A stretch of DNA of 33,719 nt from positions 1 to 33,719 of the forward strand of contig JAEZIB010000136.1 of NCBI GenBank assembly GCA_023416275.1, read 5' to 3'. Numbering within the stretch: position 1 is the stretch's first letter; each line of letters opens with the position of its first letter. This document shows positions 32,833-33,719 of this stretch, one piece after another. Source of the DNA: Bacillota bacterium (GTDB lineage: Bacteria; Bacillota; Clostridia; Acetivibrionales; DSM-1351). A model generated the notes under the pieces. The model ran no database searches. It saw nothing but the letters and a program-made list of their open reading frames with translations, and had not been told where the DNA came from. The translations under genes and the position numbers were made by a program.

Positions 32833-33474
32833 TTATTTCTTTATTTTACCTATTCTTTTTTTATTATTTAATAGACGTTTAATGGGGCTTGCTGTCTGGT
32901 GAATCTCCTGAAAATCATTACCTGAAAGATTTACATACCGTTTTGTCATAGACATGTCTACATGCCCTAGTTCCTTTTGGAGTCCGAATGCGTGACCTCC
33001 ACTTCGTAAATGCAATAAAGAAAGCAAATAAATGTCTTAAATCATATGGACTTATATTAAAATCAAGTTCTTTGCTATACAATTCTAATCTATCTCCCCA
33101 CAAGGTAGTACTAAGCTTTGTACCTTTGCAACTACAAAACACTGGTATATCGTTATTCCAACAGCGTTAATAACTCCTTGCTCATTCAAAAACTTCACAA
33201 AAGCCTTTAAGTGCTTTAAACCAGTATTTATTGTTGTGGGATTGTCCAAGACATCTTGTAGATGTGAAACGTAATCGTAGATTGTATTCTGGGTTAACAA
33301 CATAATATCTGTATCATCCCCAAAATACTGAAAGAACTTTGCCAAATGATGCCTGTAACTCCTAATTGTAGCTTCTGAAAGGTTTTTTCTTTTACAATGT
33401 TTGATAAAATCCTCAAAGCAATTTGATAATGTTTTTACTTCTTGTTTTTAAACAGCCATTTTAATTCTTGCCAT
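32833..33474 (-). pseudogene. Broken tyrosine recombinase/integrase
   Basis: Recognisable pieces lie in order on the minus strand. An ATG at 33474 is followed by a stop after 8 codons. The SAM-like core-binding domain continues in the same frame (NLSEATIRSYRHHLAKFFQY, then SHLQDVLDNPTTINTGLKHL). The frame then shifts to VFCSCKGTKLSTTLWGDRLE and ISPYDLRHLFA (the HxxR-type box), and shifts again to LRSGGHAFGLQKELGHVDMS followed by TKRYVNLS with the catalytic Tyr. About 60-70 residues between the core-binding part and VFCSC, including the first catalytic Arg, are missing. One nonsense codon, two shifts and a deletion make it inactive. Confidence 0.9.
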
Positions 33475-33542
33475 AATTTTAGTCCACCCTTTCACCAATG
33501 GATTATTTGCTGTCAACAGAAAATCCAGAGGTCAAGGGAATA

Positions 33543-33600
33543 ATCGGATAGGAGGGAATTAATTATTTTAATTCCCGACCTTCCACACCACCGTACGTCA
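33543..33600 (-). mobile_element. Group II intron 3' end fragment
   Basis: On the minus strand ACGTACGGTGGTGTGGAAGG is followed by the stem GGGAATTAA/TTAATTCCC (33576-33554) and the end CCTCCTATCCGATTA. This resembles the 3' strand of domain V, domain VI and the 3' terminus of a bacterial group II intron. The other strand of domain V is missing beyond 33600, where different sequence begins, so the intron is truncated. Confidence 0.55.
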
Positions 33601-33719
33601 GACTGTCTAACAATTAGAAAACATAGTATACTAATCATATGTATTTTAATGTTGGAGGGCACCAATAATGGCATTTTTAAATGGAATAGATAGAACCCAA
33701 TTTACATATGTTACAACTT
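33601..33719 (+). mobile_element. Left part of an insertion sequence (IS1182-like), cut by window edge
   Basis: Sequence changes at 33601 (GACTGTCTAACAATTAG...), exactly where the intron fragment breaks off, and a transposase-like gene begins 67 bp in. This suggests an IS inserted into the intron. The far end and terminal repeat cannot be seen. Confidence 0.45.
33668..33719 (+). CDS. Transposase N-terminus (probable IS1182 family), partial
   Basis: ATG 33668 with GGAGG 9 nt upstream; the 17 visible residues are MAFLNGIDRTQFTYVTT. The MAFxxGxDRxQ opening is typical of IS1182-type DDE transposases. The rest is beyond the window, so the family call rests on a short stretch. Confidence 0.6.
   Translation, partial: MAFLNGIDRTQFTYVTT

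Overview
The window reads as a low-GC, spore-forming, obligately anaerobic, cellulosome-bearing clostridium of the Ruminiclostridium (Clostridium cluster III) type. The evidence is a germination protease, the [FeFe]-hydrogenase maturases HydF and HydG, a secreted esterase with a type I dockerin and a CBM6, strong AGGAGG ribosome sites, AT-rich spacers and frequent TTG/GTG starts. The genus is an inference; no rRNA or other marker gene is present.

Layout. 1-2.7 kb: 3' part of a large protein with both an M15-like and an M23 peptidase domain. 2.8-5.7 kb: an NAD+-dependent DNA ligase with a non-canonical motif and an M50-like membrane metallopeptidase (both minus). 6.2-11.4 kb: gpr, a chemotaxis receptor with a C-terminal sensor-like domain, a MutS remnant, rpsT and hemW; gpr, rpsT and hemW are commonly close in Firmicutes, here separated by later material. 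11.6-13.0 kb: a MATE transporter. 13.5-16.7 kb: TM1266-like gene, hydF, hydG. 17-19 kb: dockerin esterase. 19.8-22.1 kb: thiC-thiW under a TPP riboswitch. 22.4-23.1 kb: two small Cys-rich proteins. 23.3-26.6 kb: a three-gene glycerol-3-phosphate-dehydrogenase-like flavoprotein operon. 27.3-30.0 kb: an operon of a B12-binding protein, an FtsX-type permease and its ATPase. 31.0-31.8 kb: a four-repeat OAA/MBHA-type mannose lectin. 31.9-33.7 kb: decayed mobile DNA (DUF2513 remnant, broken tyrosine recombinase, group II intron 3' end, start of an IS).

The most unusual structures lie outside the genes. (1) The two FAD-protein genes of the glp-like operon each begin with the same about 88-nt leader: a strong AAAAGGAG, a hairpin with GCCCATGC/GCATGGGC-type arms, then the start codon with no ribosome site of its own. 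The distances are identical in both, which suggests an RNA element acting on translation start. (2) A dispersed repeat family with 14-bp terminal inverted repeats has a full 471-bp copy after thiW and degraded copies near ligA, after rpsT and inside the hyd operon. (3) A second, double-hairpin repeat of about 75 bp occurs after mcp and, inverted, between the two ABC transporter genes. (4) The OAA-family lectin is unexpected in a clostridium and lies beside mobile-element debris.
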